Shown: positions 17,101-23,891 of the stretch, one piece after another
Position numbering within the stretch: position 1 is the first letter of the stretch
How the letters are laid out: the number at the start of each line of letters is the position of its first letter
NCBI GenBank assembly: GCA_963833655.1
Contig: CAWHYL010000005.1
Location: 248,001-312,000, forward strand
Direction: 5' to 3'
Length of the DNA: 64,000 bases
From: 3-1-20CM-4-69-9 sp963833655
GTDB lineage: Bacteria; Actinomycetota; Thermoleophilia; Gaiellales; Gaiellaceae
The notes under the pieces: model-generated
Seen by the model: the letters and a program-made list of their open reading frames with translations, nothing else
Told to the model about the DNA's origin: nothing
The model's database searches: none
Program-made: the position numbers and the translations under genes

Positions 17101-17304
17101 GCCTTCGGCGAGGTCGCGCGCGTCGGCATCCTCGGGAGCCAGGAGGACGAGCGGGCGGTCGAGCTCCTCGTGCAGTGCGGCGAGCAGCAGCGGGAGTGCC
17201 GGCTCGGACACGCGTGCAGCTGCGGGAAACGCAGCGGCGAACGCGCGAAAGCGGTCGCTCTCGCGCAGCTCGCGGACGAACGGATGCAGGATCGGCTGCG
17301 GCAC
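14116..17304 (-). CDS. mfd: Transcription-repair coupling factor Mfd
   Basis: 1062 aa, slightly shorter than typical (about 1150). The N-terminal third is the UvrB-like module; a CarD-like RNA polymerase interaction domain follows (GDYVVHEDHGIGKLLGFE). The translocase core has LVCGDVGFGKTEVAIR (Walker A), LVILDEEQRFGV (Walker B), LSATPIPRTLHMSLSGLR and the QIRGRVGRSD motif VI. The TRCF C-terminal domain closes the protein. Mfd removes RNA polymerase stalled at lesions and recruits UvrA. The GTG start lies 5 nt after the pth stop. Confidence 0.96.
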   Translation of the reverse strand: MPQPILHPFVRELRESDRFRAFAAAFPAAARVSEPALPLLLAALHEELDRPLVLLAPEDADARDLAEGVAWFVGDERVALLPSRGVQWGSGLEPAPHLVGERARALDVLAAGGFVCASAAALAEAMPTEDVRPQPLRIAPGEEVSLEQLAESLALAGYERVERADERGQFAVRGGLVDVFPTTGREPLRIEFWGDEIEQMRAFSPFTQRALHPVERAIVYPAAERRADLIDPEEDITETRFLGPVLPGGPDLVWETDEVRGVWEEEGLEPVTLKRAARLDQLPANQPFAFEAQRPAIVARGLAEAENELNAFVRAGNRVVVAFPHLGEALRQQNLLRRADSRLFADGEELPREAELLFAVTPARRGFVWRDLGLVLLPDTQVFRKRPPRERRIGGRALQSFADLRTGDYVVHEDHGIGKLLGFETKEVAGVTRDYLFLGFRGDDRLYVPHEQLGKVSRYIGADNTVPALSKLGGKAWENLKNRARASVRELAGELLALYAQRQQAAGVAYDLRHDWLERLEAAFPYRETPDQQAAIEAVKEDLEAPRPMDRLVCGDVGFGKTEVAIRAAFAVAVNGKQTLMLAPTTILAEQHWHTFRSRYRDFPVRVEMVSRFRPPKEVKQVLADFQEGKVDVLIGTHRILSRDVIPKELGLVILDEEQRFGVAQKELLRSLRLEVDVLTLSATPIPRTLHMSLSGLRDISIIETPPEGRRPIRTTVGEYDDELVKLALEREVERGGQSFYLHNRVESIDEAAEKLHQLAPNLRLLVAHGQMRERELEEKMHAFLRGDADVLVSTTIIESGLDIPQANTLVVERADTLGLSQLYQIRGRVGRSDVTAHAYLFYPDMSELTPEARARLATLADHTELGAGFAIAMRDLEIRGAGNLLGDEQSGHVAALGFELYVELLAEAVAELSGERRVAARPVRVDARVDAYVPAEYIESEALKIDLHRRLALTEDEDELRELQAATEDRFGPLPEPVENLFLIQEAKLKLARAGADYLVFRGGKASVGQMVLGSAELRDLRRRVDTAVYSTGNREITLREDGFPQALRLVDAILAARQAA

Positions 17305-17309
17305 GCGAC

Positions 17310-17906
17310 TCAGTTGAATTGTTGCTGCGCGCGCTCGAGCCCCTCCGCGTCAAGCGTCTCGACGGCGTCGGCTGCGCGTGCCACCAGCGTCTCGGGGTCG
17401 TCGTCCGGCGTGAAATTCGACAGGACGTAGTCGGCGAGCGGGCGTGGATCACCGCGACCGGGCCGGCCGACGCCGATCCGCAGGCGCATGAACTCAGGCG
17501 TCTTCAGGTGCTGCGCGATCGAGCGTAGGCCGTTGTGCCCGGCGAGCCCGCCGCCCTTGCGCGCCTGCAGGCGTCCCAGGTCGAAGTCGCCCTCGTCGTG
17601 GACGACGAGGATCGCGTCAGGCTCGAGCTTGTAGAACCGCGCGGCAGCGGCGACCGAGCGTCCCGACTCGTTCATGTACGTCTCCGGCTTCAGCAGCGCG
17701 ACGCGGTGGCCGTCGAGCCGCACTTCCGCGACCTGCCCGTTGAACTTGCCCTTCCAGGAGGCGCCGTGCCTGCGGGCGAGCTCGTCGAGCACCATCCAGC
17801 CCGCGTTGTGCCGGTGCCGCGCGTATTCGCGCCCGGGATTGCCGAGACCGACGACCAGCAAGTCGAGCGACGAGGCGCGGTCGCCTCGACGCCAGGGGAG
17901 GCGCAT
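17310..17906 (-). CDS. pth: Peptidyl-tRNA hydrolase
   Basis: 198 aa. Family motifs: LVVGLGNPGREYARHRHNAGW with the catalytic His, LLKPETYMNESG, VVHDEGDFDLG in place of the usual DDLDLP region (the catalytic Asp is still present), and GGGLAGHNGLRSI. It releases tRNA from peptidyl-tRNA that drops off ribosomes. A 13-residue basic extension precedes the domain, so the true start could be slightly later. The ATG lies next to the rplY stop, and the pair rplY-pth is a common arrangement. Confidence 0.94.
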   Translation of the reverse strand: MRLPWRRGDRASSLDLLVVGLGNPGREYARHRHNAGWMVLDELARRHGASWKGKFNGQVAEVRLDGHRVALLKPETYMNESGRSVAAAARFYKLEPDAILVVHDEGDFDLGRLQARKGGGLAGHNGLRSIAQHLKTPEFMRLRIGVGRPGRGDPRPLADYVLSNFTPDDDPETLVARAADAVETLDAEGLERAQQQFN

Positions 17907-18635
17907 CTAGCCGTCGGCGCTGCCGGGCTCGCCCTGCTCGCCCGAAGCCGCGTCGGCGGCAGGCTCCGCGGCGCCTTCGGCCGCGCCCTCCGGCTGCTCT
18001 TCGGGCGGAACCTCGCCCTCGGGCAGCTCCTCGCCCTCCTCGGTGACCTCTTCCGGCTCCTCGACGCGCGTCGGGAGCGTCACGGTCGCAAGGACGGTCT
18101 CCTCGGGGTCGTCGAGGTACGTGACGCCGTCCATCGGCGTGAGGTCGACGAGGCGCAACGTGTCGCCGATCGCCATGCCCGAGACGTCGAGGTCGATGTG
18201 CTCGGGAATCTCCATCGGCAGCGCTTCGATGTTGATCTCGCGCTGAACCTGCGAGAGGACGCCGCCCTCCTTGGCGCCGGCCGGCTCGCCGACGAGCTGG
18301 ACGTTGACGCTCGCCTGGATCGGCTGGTCGAGCCGCACCTCCTGCAGGTCGATGTGCGAGATGTGACCGCGAAGCGGGTCCTGCTGGTAGTCCTTGAGGA
18401 TCGACGCGTGCGTCGTCCCCCGCCCCTCGACGACGACGTCGAGGATCGCGTGCAACCCGCCCTGGCCGGTCAGGACGCGGCGAAGGTCGCGCTCCGGCAC
18501 GCAGATCGTCTGCGGCTGCTTGCCCCGCCCGTAGAGGACGCCGGGGATGAGCCCCTCGCGGCGCAGCCGACGCGCGTCGGCAGAGCCGCGGCGCTCGCGC
18601 TCCGTGACCTGCAGCTTGATCCGTTCACCCGCCAT
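17907..18635 (-). CDS. rplY: 50S ribosomal protein L25/general stress protein Ctc
   Basis: 242 aa, the long TL5/CTC type. The N-terminal 5S rRNA-binding domain has RRGSADARRLRREGLIPGVLYG, and HISHIDLQEVRLDQPI precedes a beta-rich second domain. The C-terminal tail of about 60 residues is very acidic and Ala/Pro/Glu-rich (PEEQPEGAAEGAAEPAAD), as often seen in high-GC actinobacteria. It binds 5S rRNA in the large subunit. Neighbours are prs upstream and pth downstream. Confidence 0.94.
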   Translation of the reverse strand: MAGERIKLQVTERERRGSADARRLRREGLIPGVLYGRGKQPQTICVPERDLRRVLTGQGGLHAILDVVVEGRGTTHASILKDYQQDPLRGHISHIDLQEVRLDQPIQASVNVQLVGEPAGAKEGGVLSQVQREINIEALPMEIPEHIDLDVSGMAIGDTLRLVDLTPMDGVTYLDDPEETVLATVTLPTRVEEPEEVTEEGEELPEGEVPPEEQPEGAAEGAAEPAADAASGEQGEPGSADG

Positions 18636-18671
18636 TTCGGCGGCGAAGTGTAGCGACTGACCGAACCGCGC

Positions 18672-19733
18672 CTAGAACAGCGCGTTCATGTCCTGGAAGA
18701 TCGCGGACACCGAATCGTCCGCGAAGACGTTGTGGATCGTCTCCGCGAGGATGTCCGCCACCGTCAGGACGGTGACGCGTCCCGGCTTCGTCAGCGGGTC
18801 GATCGGGACCGTGTCCGTCACGACGACGCTGTCGAGCGAGCTGCCTTCGATGCGCTCGATCGCCGGCGGCGAGAAGATCCCGTGCGTCGCGCATGCGTAG
18901 ACCTTCTTCGCGCCGTGCTCCTTCAGGAAGTCAGCGCCGGCAACGAGCGTGCCCGCGGTGTCGACCATGTCGTCGGTCATGACGCAGCACTTGCCGGCGA
19001 CGTCGCCGATCACGTTCGTGATCTGCGCGACGTTGTGCGCAGGGCGATCCTTCTGGAGCACCGCCAGCTCGCCGCCGATCATCTCCGCGAACTTGCTCGC
19101 GAGCCGCGTGCGCCCGGTGTCGGGGGCGACGGCGACGAGCTCCTCCGGCAGGCCGAGGTCGCGGAAGTACTGCGCCAGCATCGGCAGCGCCGTCATGTGG
19201 TCGACCGGCACGTCGAAGAAGCCCTGGATCTGTCCCGCGTGGAGGTCCATCGTCAGCACTCGATCCGCGCCGGCCGTCTGCAGCATCTCGGCGACGAGCT
19301 TCGCGCTAATCGGCTCGCGCGGCCGCGACTTCTTGTCCTGGCGCGAGTACGGATAGAGCGGCATGACGGCGGTGATCCGCTTCGCCGAAGCAAGCTTCGC
19401 GGCGTCGATCATGATCAGCAGCTCCATCAGGTTCTGGTCGACCGGCGGACAGGTCGTCTGCACGAGGAAGAGATCGGCGCCGCGGATCGACTCCTCGTAG
19501 CGGCAGTACGTGCTGCCGTCGGCGAACGTGCGTAGCGAGACGTCGCCGACCTGGATGCCGAGCTTCTCCGCGATCTTGTGCGCCAGCTCCGGGTGCGAGC
19601 GGCCGGCGAAGAGCATGAGCCGCTTCGACGGGCCTGACTCGATCCAGTGCTCCGGCTTCACCTCGGCCTTCGTCTCGGCCACCTCGAGCCCGGGCAGGCG
19701 GGTCAGCTCAGTCGTTGCGCTTTCCACGGACAT
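18672..19733 (-). CDS. prs: Ribose-phosphate pyrophosphokinase (PRPP synthase)
   Basis: 353 aa; the family core is about 315 aa, so this start gives an N-terminal extension of some 35 residues. The ATG at 19733 lies inside the glmU 3' end (26-nt overlap). Motifs: YEESIRGADLFLVQT, MPLYPYSRQDKKSRPREPIS (flexible loop), VLTMDLHAGQIQGFF, and the PRPP-binding MTDDMVDTAGTLV. The reaction is ribose-5-phosphate plus ATP to PRPP plus AMP, feeding nucleotide, His and Trp synthesis. The glmU-prs-rplY-pth order is widely conserved. Confidence 0.96.
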   Translation of the reverse strand: MSVESATTELTRLPGLEVAETKAEVKPEHWIESGPSKRLMLFAGRSHPELAHKIAEKLGIQVGDVSLRTFADGSTYCRYEESIRGADLFLVQTTCPPVDQNLMELLIMIDAAKLASAKRITAVMPLYPYSRQDKKSRPREPISAKLVAEMLQTAGADRVLTMDLHAGQIQGFFDVPVDHMTALPMLAQYFRDLGLPEELVAVAPDTGRTRLASKFAEMIGGELAVLQKDRPAHNVAQITNVIGDVAGKCCVMTDDMVDTAGTLVAGADFLKEHGAKKVYACATHGIFSPPAIERIEGSSLDSVVVTDTVPIDPLTKPGRVTVLTVADILAETIHNVFADDSVSAIFQDMNALF

Positions 19734-21024
19734 AGCCCTCTTTCGTGATCTGCTTCGGCGGGAACCCAGCGAGCGATTCGGGAGGGACATCTTCTTTGAT
19801 GTACGCCCCGCCCGCAATCCATGCGTCGTCCCCGATCTCGACCGGGGCTTCGAACCCATTCTGGATGCCGGTCCTGACGTTGCGCCCGATCTTCGTCTTG
19901 GACTTCCCGCGGCCGCTGTCGTGACCGAGGTTGGCGGTGATGTTCCCGGCCGCGATGTTGGTGCCCTCCCCCACCTCGGCATCCCCGATGTACGAGAGAT
20001 GCGGCACCTTCGCGCGGGCGCCGATGTCGGAGTTTTTGATCTCGACGAAGGTGCCCGCCTTCGCGCCCGCGCCGAGCCGCGCGCCCGGCCGCAGGTACGT
20101 GAACGGCCCGACCACTGCATCGGGGCCGATCTCGGCGTCGACGGCTACGACGTGCGGCCCGACCTCTGCGCCGCCGGCGACACGCGTCTTGCCACGCAGG
20201 ACGGTGAAGGGGTGAATCGTCGAGTCCGCCTCGAGCTGTACGTCCGGCTCGATCCAGGTCGTGGCCGGATCGACGATCGTCACACCGGCCAGCATGTGCT
20301 CTTTGTTCACGCGCGCGCGTAGGAAGGCGCCTGCATCTGCGAGCTCCGCGCGCGTGTTGACGCCCTCGACCTCGCCTGCATCCGGAGCCTTGAACACCGC
20401 CACCTCCTCCCCACCTTCGACGAGCAGCCGCACCGCGTCGGTCAGATAGAGCTCCCCCTGCGCGTTCACGGGCTCGATGCGGTCGAGCGCCGGCCACAGT
20501 TTTTCGGCCTCGAACACGTAGATCGAGGAGTTGACCTCGCGAACCGCGCGCTGTGTCTCGTCGGCGTCGGCGTCCTCCACGATCTGCCGGAGCCGGCCGT
20601 CGTCGCCGCGGACGATCCGTCCGTAGGCGCGCGGGTCGGGCGGCTCGAACGACAGCACCGTCGCCGTCGCGCCGGAACGCCGATGCTCGTCGAGGAGCTG
20701 CTGCAGCAGCGCCGAGCTCAGCCGCGGGTGGTCGCCCGACACGACGAGGAGCTGGCGTGCGTCACCGACCTTTGCGCGCGCCGCGCGGAGCGAGTCGCCC
20801 GTGCCGAGCGGCCGCTCCTGCACGGCGACCTGCCTCCCCTCGAACGCGTGAACCGCGTCGGGTGCGACGACGAGAACGAGCAGATCCGCGCCGAGCGGCT
20901 CCACCGCCGCGACGACCCAGTCGACCAGCCGCCGCCCGAGCAGCGGGTGCAGATGCTTCGGCATCGCGGACTTCATCCGCGTGCCGAGCCCCGCGGCCAT
21001 GATCACGGCGGCGAAGTCGCTCAT
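19708..21024 (-). CDS. glmU: Bifunctional N-acetylglucosamine-1-phosphate uridyltransferase / glucosamine-1-phosphate acetyltransferase
   Basis: 438 aa. The uridyltransferase half starts AAVIMAAGLGTRMKSAMPKHLHPLLG and has QERPLGTGDSLRAA and EVNSSIYVF; the left-handed beta-helix acetyltransferase half contains FVEIKNSDIGARAKVPHLSYIGDAEVG and ITANLGHDSGRGKSKTKIG. It makes UDP-GlcNAc for peptidoglycan. The ATG at 21024 begins only 4 nt after the 3' end of tRNA-Gln on the same strand, with no ribosome-binding site, so the mRNA probably arises from a shared transcript. Confidence 0.96.
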   Translation of the reverse strand: MSDFAAVIMAAGLGTRMKSAMPKHLHPLLGRRLVDWVVAAVEPLGADLLVLVVAPDAVHAFEGRQVAVQERPLGTGDSLRAARAKVGDARQLLVVSGDHPRLSSALLQQLLDEHRRSGATATVLSFEPPDPRAYGRIVRGDDGRLRQIVEDADADETQRAVREVNSSIYVFEAEKLWPALDRIEPVNAQGELYLTDAVRLLVEGGEEVAVFKAPDAGEVEGVNTRAELADAGAFLRARVNKEHMLAGVTIVDPATTWIEPDVQLEADSTIHPFTVLRGKTRVAGGAEVGPHVVAVDAEIGPDAVVGPFTYLRPGARLGAGAKAGTFVEIKNSDIGARAKVPHLSYIGDAEVGEGTNIAAGNITANLGHDSGRGKSKTKIGRNVRTGIQNGFEAPVEIGDDAWIAGGAYIKEDVPPESLAGFPPKQITKEGYVRGKRND

Positions 21025-21028
21025 CGAG

Positions 21029-21099
21029 CTGGGGCGCCAGGATTCGAACCTGGGATCACGGGACCAAAACCCGTTGCCTTACCACTTGGCTACGCCCCA
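21029..21099 (-). tRNA. tRNA-Gln (anticodon TTG)
   Basis: A 71-nt cloverleaf reads cleanly on the minus strand: acceptor TGGGGCG/CGCCCCA with G73 discriminator, D arm GCC...GGC, anticodon stem ACGGG/CCCGT with loop TTTTGGT (anticodon TTG), a 4-nt variable loop, and T arm CCAGG-TTCGAAT-CCTGG. CCA is not encoded. A TACCCT box lies about 8 nt upstream of the 5' end. The tRNA 5' 17 nt and its promoter are duplicated just upstream. Confidence 0.95.
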
Positions 21100-21214
21100 T
21101 CGATCGAAGGGTAAGCCCTAGCGCGAACGCGCTTCGCAACGTGGTCGGCACTTGGCTAGGCCCCATCGATCGAAGGGTAAGCCCTAGCGCGAACGCGCTT
21201 CGCAACGTGGTCGG
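21083..21214 (-). repeat. 66-bp tandem duplication of the tRNA-Gln promoter and 5' end
   Basis: Copies at 21083-21148 and 21149-21214 differ at one base (G for C within the tRNA part). Each carries the first 17 nt of the tRNA, the TACCCT box and an inverted GCGAAGCGCG-TTCGC segment. The distal copy holds only a tRNA stub, so it supplies a second promoter upstream of the real tRNA. Confidence 0.9.
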
Positions 21215-21244
21215 ACGGCGGCCATGCCCATCGGGAGCCGAAGC

Positions 21245-21613
21245 TCAGGTCTGTCGGTGTTCGCTGATCAGGTAGATGAGGGCGAAGATCGCCAGGAAGG
21301 CGATAGCTGCGATCGCGATCCATTCGAAGACGAAGAAGAAGATCACGACGAGGATCGCGATCGCCTGCGACGCGGCCGCGATCCACGACAGGTGGCGGCC
21401 GACATCCCAGCGCATGTTCCGGCCCGCAAGGACGTAGAACGCCAGGACGATCGTGCCGATCACGAGCACCGTCCAGCGCGAAAGGTCCGGCGTGGCCGCG
21501 ACGACGATCCCCTCGATCACCGCGATCCACAGCGCGAGCCGCAGACGCCGATCCCGCAACCAACGGCCGCCGCGAGTGCTGCCGGCCTCGATCATCGGCT
21601 GCGCTGCTGCCAC
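21245..21613 (-). CDS. Small three-helix membrane protein, unknown function
   Basis: 122 aa. A basic N-terminus (GGRWLRDRRLRLALW) leads to hydrophobic helices at about residues 28-45, 50-63 and 78-115 (IAILVVIFFFVFEWIAIAAIAFLAIFALIYL, split here into two helices). Not recognised. The GTG start at 21613 is supported by a TACCGT box 6 nt upstream that overlaps the end of ispE. It is transcribed toward tRNA-Gln. Confidence 0.6.
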   Translation of the reverse strand: MAAAQPMIEAGSTRGGRWLRDRRLRLALWIAVIEGIVVAATPDLSRWTVLVIGTIVLAFYVLAGRNMRWDVGRHLSWIAAASQAIAILVVIFFFVFEWIAIAAIAFLAIFALIYLISEHRQT

Positions 21614-21616
21614 AAA

Positions 21617-22423
21617 TCAACGGTACCACGCTGGTGCTGTGACCCACGTGCGCCCCCGGGGGGACATTCGGCGCTGCGCGGCGCGCGCATGCTGCTCGTG
21701 CAGGAAGAGCCCGTACACCGCCGGCCCGGCGCCCGTGACGTCGGCGCGAAACGCACCGAGCTCGAGCAGCTCCGCGGTGAGCGGCGACGACGCGAGGTCG
21801 TTCGGCGGGAGCGCCGCCAGGTCGCGCGGGCGGCGCACGCGGTCGAGCAGGGTGAGGAGCGAGCCGCGCCGCTCGTTGTAGCCGGTCTCGCCGCCACGCG
21901 CGTCGAACGCCGCGAAGACATCGCCTGTGGAGGACTTCGTCGCACCGCTCGGCAGGACGAGCACGACCCAGTAGTCCTGCGGGAGGTCGAGCGGCGTCAG
22001 CTCCGTGCCGTCGCCGACGCCGAGCTGCGGGCCGTCGACCAGGAAGTACGGGACATCCGCGCCGAGCTCACGCGCGGCCGTATGCAATTCGTCGTCGGGC
22101 AACGGCTCGGCCCGCAGTGCATTGGCGAGGCGCAGGGCCGTCGCGGCGTCCGAGCTCCCGCCGCCGAGCCCGGCAGCCACGGGAATGCGTTTCGTGATCT
22201 CGGCGTGGAAGCCGCTGCCGTCGGCGACGCGCTCGAGCGCGCGGCGGACGAGCGTGTCGCGGTCGAACCCGTCGACGTGGACCTGCGGCGCGCGCCGGAC
22301 TGCGAGACGGTCACTGAGCGCGAGGCGCTGGAAGACGCTCACGAGCTCGTGCCGCCCGTCGGGACGCCGTGGCCCGACGACGAGCGCGAGGTTGATCTTC
22401 GCGGCCGCCGGGCCGCGCTTCAC
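21617..22423 (-). CDS. ispE: 4-diphosphocytidyl-2-C-methyl-D-erythritol kinase
   Basis: 268 aa from a GTG overlapping the rsmA stop (GTGA). GHMP kinase motifs: AAKINLALVVGPRRPDG at the start, PVAAGLGGGSSDAATAL as the ATP loop, and DVTGAGPAVYGLF near the C-terminus. It phosphorylates CDP-ME in the MEP route to isoprenoids. The rsmA-ispE pairing is a well-known conserved order. Longer frames that extend upstream through rsmA are shadows. Confidence 0.94.
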   Translation of the reverse strand: MKRGPAAAKINLALVVGPRRPDGRHELVSVFQRLALSDRLAVRRAPQVHVDGFDRDTLVRRALERVADGSGFHAEITKRIPVAAGLGGGSSDAATALRLANALRAEPLPDDELHTAARELGADVPYFLVDGPQLGVGDGTELTPLDLPQDYWVVLVLPSGATKSSTGDVFAAFDARGGETGYNERRGSLLTLLDRVRRPRDLAALPPNDLASSPLTAELLELGAFRADVTGAGPAVYGLFLHEQHARAAQRRMSPRGRTWVTAPAWYR

Positions 22424-23169
22424 GGGAGCTTCCGGGCGAGCTCGAGGAAGTCTGCGGGAGCCAGCTCTTCGGCACGCACGTCGGGGACGGCGACCGCGCT
22501 TGCGTCGACGCCCGCGAGCGCGAGCGAGTTCGCGAGCTTCTTGCGGCGGTGCGCGAACGCGGCTTCGACGATCCGCTTCACGTGTCGGAAGTCGTCGGGC
22601 AATCCCGTTCGGCGGAACGCGACGACGGCCGATTCGACGTTCGGCCGCGGCCTGAAGACGTTGCGCGATACCGGATGAAAGCCCGTGCGCTCGGCGACCA
22701 GCTGAATCAGAACGGAGACGGCGCCGTACGCCTTCGTGGAGGGCGTTGCGAAGAACCGGTCCGCGACTTCCCGCTGCACCATCACGCACCAGAGCTCCAC
22801 ACCGGGCAGCCCGTCGAGGCTCTCGACGACGAGCGGCGTTGCGATGTTGTATGGCAGGTTGGCTACGAGCTTCGTCGCGCCCGGCGCAGCGTCGCGCAGG
22901 TCGAGCTGCAATGCGTCGCCGAAACGCAGCTCGACGTTCGGGCGACCGGCAAGACGGTCGAGCAGCTTCGGCCCGAGCGAGGCATCGAGCTCGACCGCGT
23001 GAACCTGCTGAACGCGGTCGGCGAGGAACGTCGTCAGCACGCCGAGGCCGGGGCCGACCTCGAGCACGACATCGGCGTCGTCCAGCTCGGCGAGGCGGCC
23101 GATGACGCCGAGAATGTTCTCGTCCACGAGGAAGTGCTGCCCGAGCTCCTTCTTCGCGCGAACGCTCAC
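22420..23169 (-). CDS. rsmA: 16S rRNA dimethyladenosine transferase RsmA (KsgA)
   Basis: 249 aa. RAKKELGQHFLVDENIL is the family N-terminus; LEVGPGLGVLTTFLA is the SAM loop; KLVANLPYNIATPLV holds the NLPY catalytic motif; and FRPRPNVESAVVAF is typical of the C-terminal half. It dimethylates two adenosines of 16S rRNA helix 45. The start overlaps the tatD stop, giving a tatD-rsmA-ispE translationally coupled chain. Confidence 0.95.
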   Translation of the reverse strand: MSVRAKKELGQHFLVDENILGVIGRLAELDDADVVLEVGPGLGVLTTFLADRVQQVHAVELDASLGPKLLDRLAGRPNVELRFGDALQLDLRDAAPGATKLVANLPYNIATPLVVESLDGLPGVELWCVMVQREVADRFFATPSTKAYGAVSVLIQLVAERTGFHPVSRNVFRPRPNVESAVVAFRRTGLPDDFRHVKRIVEAAFAHRRKKLANSLALAGVDASAVAVPDVRAEELAPADFLELARKLP

Positions 23170-23891
23170 GCGAGAGCGAACGCCGCGACGGCGTTGTCGT
23201 CGATGCGGCGCCCGAGCTCGACCGGATCCTCACCGCGCGTCTCCGCGAGCGATGCGACCGTGTGCACGACGTAGGCCGGCTCGTTGCGCTTTCCCCGCAC
23301 GGGCTGCGGCGCAAGGTACGGGCTGTCCGTCTCCGCGAGAAGTCGATCCGGAGGGACTGCACGCGCGGCCTCGCGGAGCTCCGCGGCCTTCGGGTACGTG
23401 ACATTGCCGGCGAACGAGACGTAATAGCCGCGCTCGAGCGCGATCGGGAGCAGGCCAGGCGACGAGAAGCAGTGCAGGACGACGGTGCCGCCGAACTCGC
23501 CGAGCAGCTCCGCCGTCTCGTCGTCTGCCGCGCGCGAGTGGACGATGACGGGCTTCCCGTGCTCCGCCGCGAGCCCGAGCTGGGTCGCGAACACGCGGCG
23601 TTGCTCGTCGCGCGGCGCGTAGTCGCGGAAGAAGTCCAGGCCGATCTCACCGACGGCGACGATCCGGTCGTCGAGCAGGCGATCGAGCGGCTCGCCGTCC
23701 GCGGCCTGATGCGGATGCACTCCGGCGGCGACGGCGACACCGTGCTCCGCCTCGGCGATCGCGATCGTGGCCTGCGTCGATGCGAGCCCGGAGCCGATCG
23801 CGACAATCCGGTCGACCCCGGCCGCGCGCGCACGCGCGAGCGCACCCGCCGGATCCTCGAGCGCGTCGAGGTGCGCGTGTGTGTCGATCAC
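23166..23891 (-). CDS. tatD: TatD family hydrolase (metal-dependent DNase)
   Basis: 241 aa from the GTG at 23891 overlapping the metG stop. Motifs: VIDTHAHLDALEDP (metal-binding HxH), AVGEIGLDFFRDYAPRDEQ, KPVIVHSRAADDET, VVLHCFSS and LLAETDSPYLAPQPVRGKRNEP. TatD enzymes are 3'-5' exonucleases or amidohydrolase-fold hydrolases. The metG-tatD-rsmA order is common in Gram-positive bacteria. Confidence 0.93.
   Translation of the reverse strand: MIDTHAHLDALEDPAGALARARAAGVDRIVAIGSGLASTQATIAIAEAEHGVAVAAGVHPHQAADGEPLDRLLDDRIVAVGEIGLDFFRDYAPRDEQRRVFATQLGLAAEHGKPVIVHSRAADDETAELLGEFGGTVVLHCFSSPGLLPIALERGYYVSFAGNVTYPKAAELREAARAVPPDRLLAETDSPYLAPQPVRGKRNEPAYVVHTVASLAETRGEDPVELGRRIDDNAVAAFALA

Noticed and set aside
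21149..21214. Second tRNA gene upstream of tRNA-Gln
   Set aside because: Only the first 17 nt of the tRNA are present, with one mismatch, and the frame then runs into the next repeat copy.
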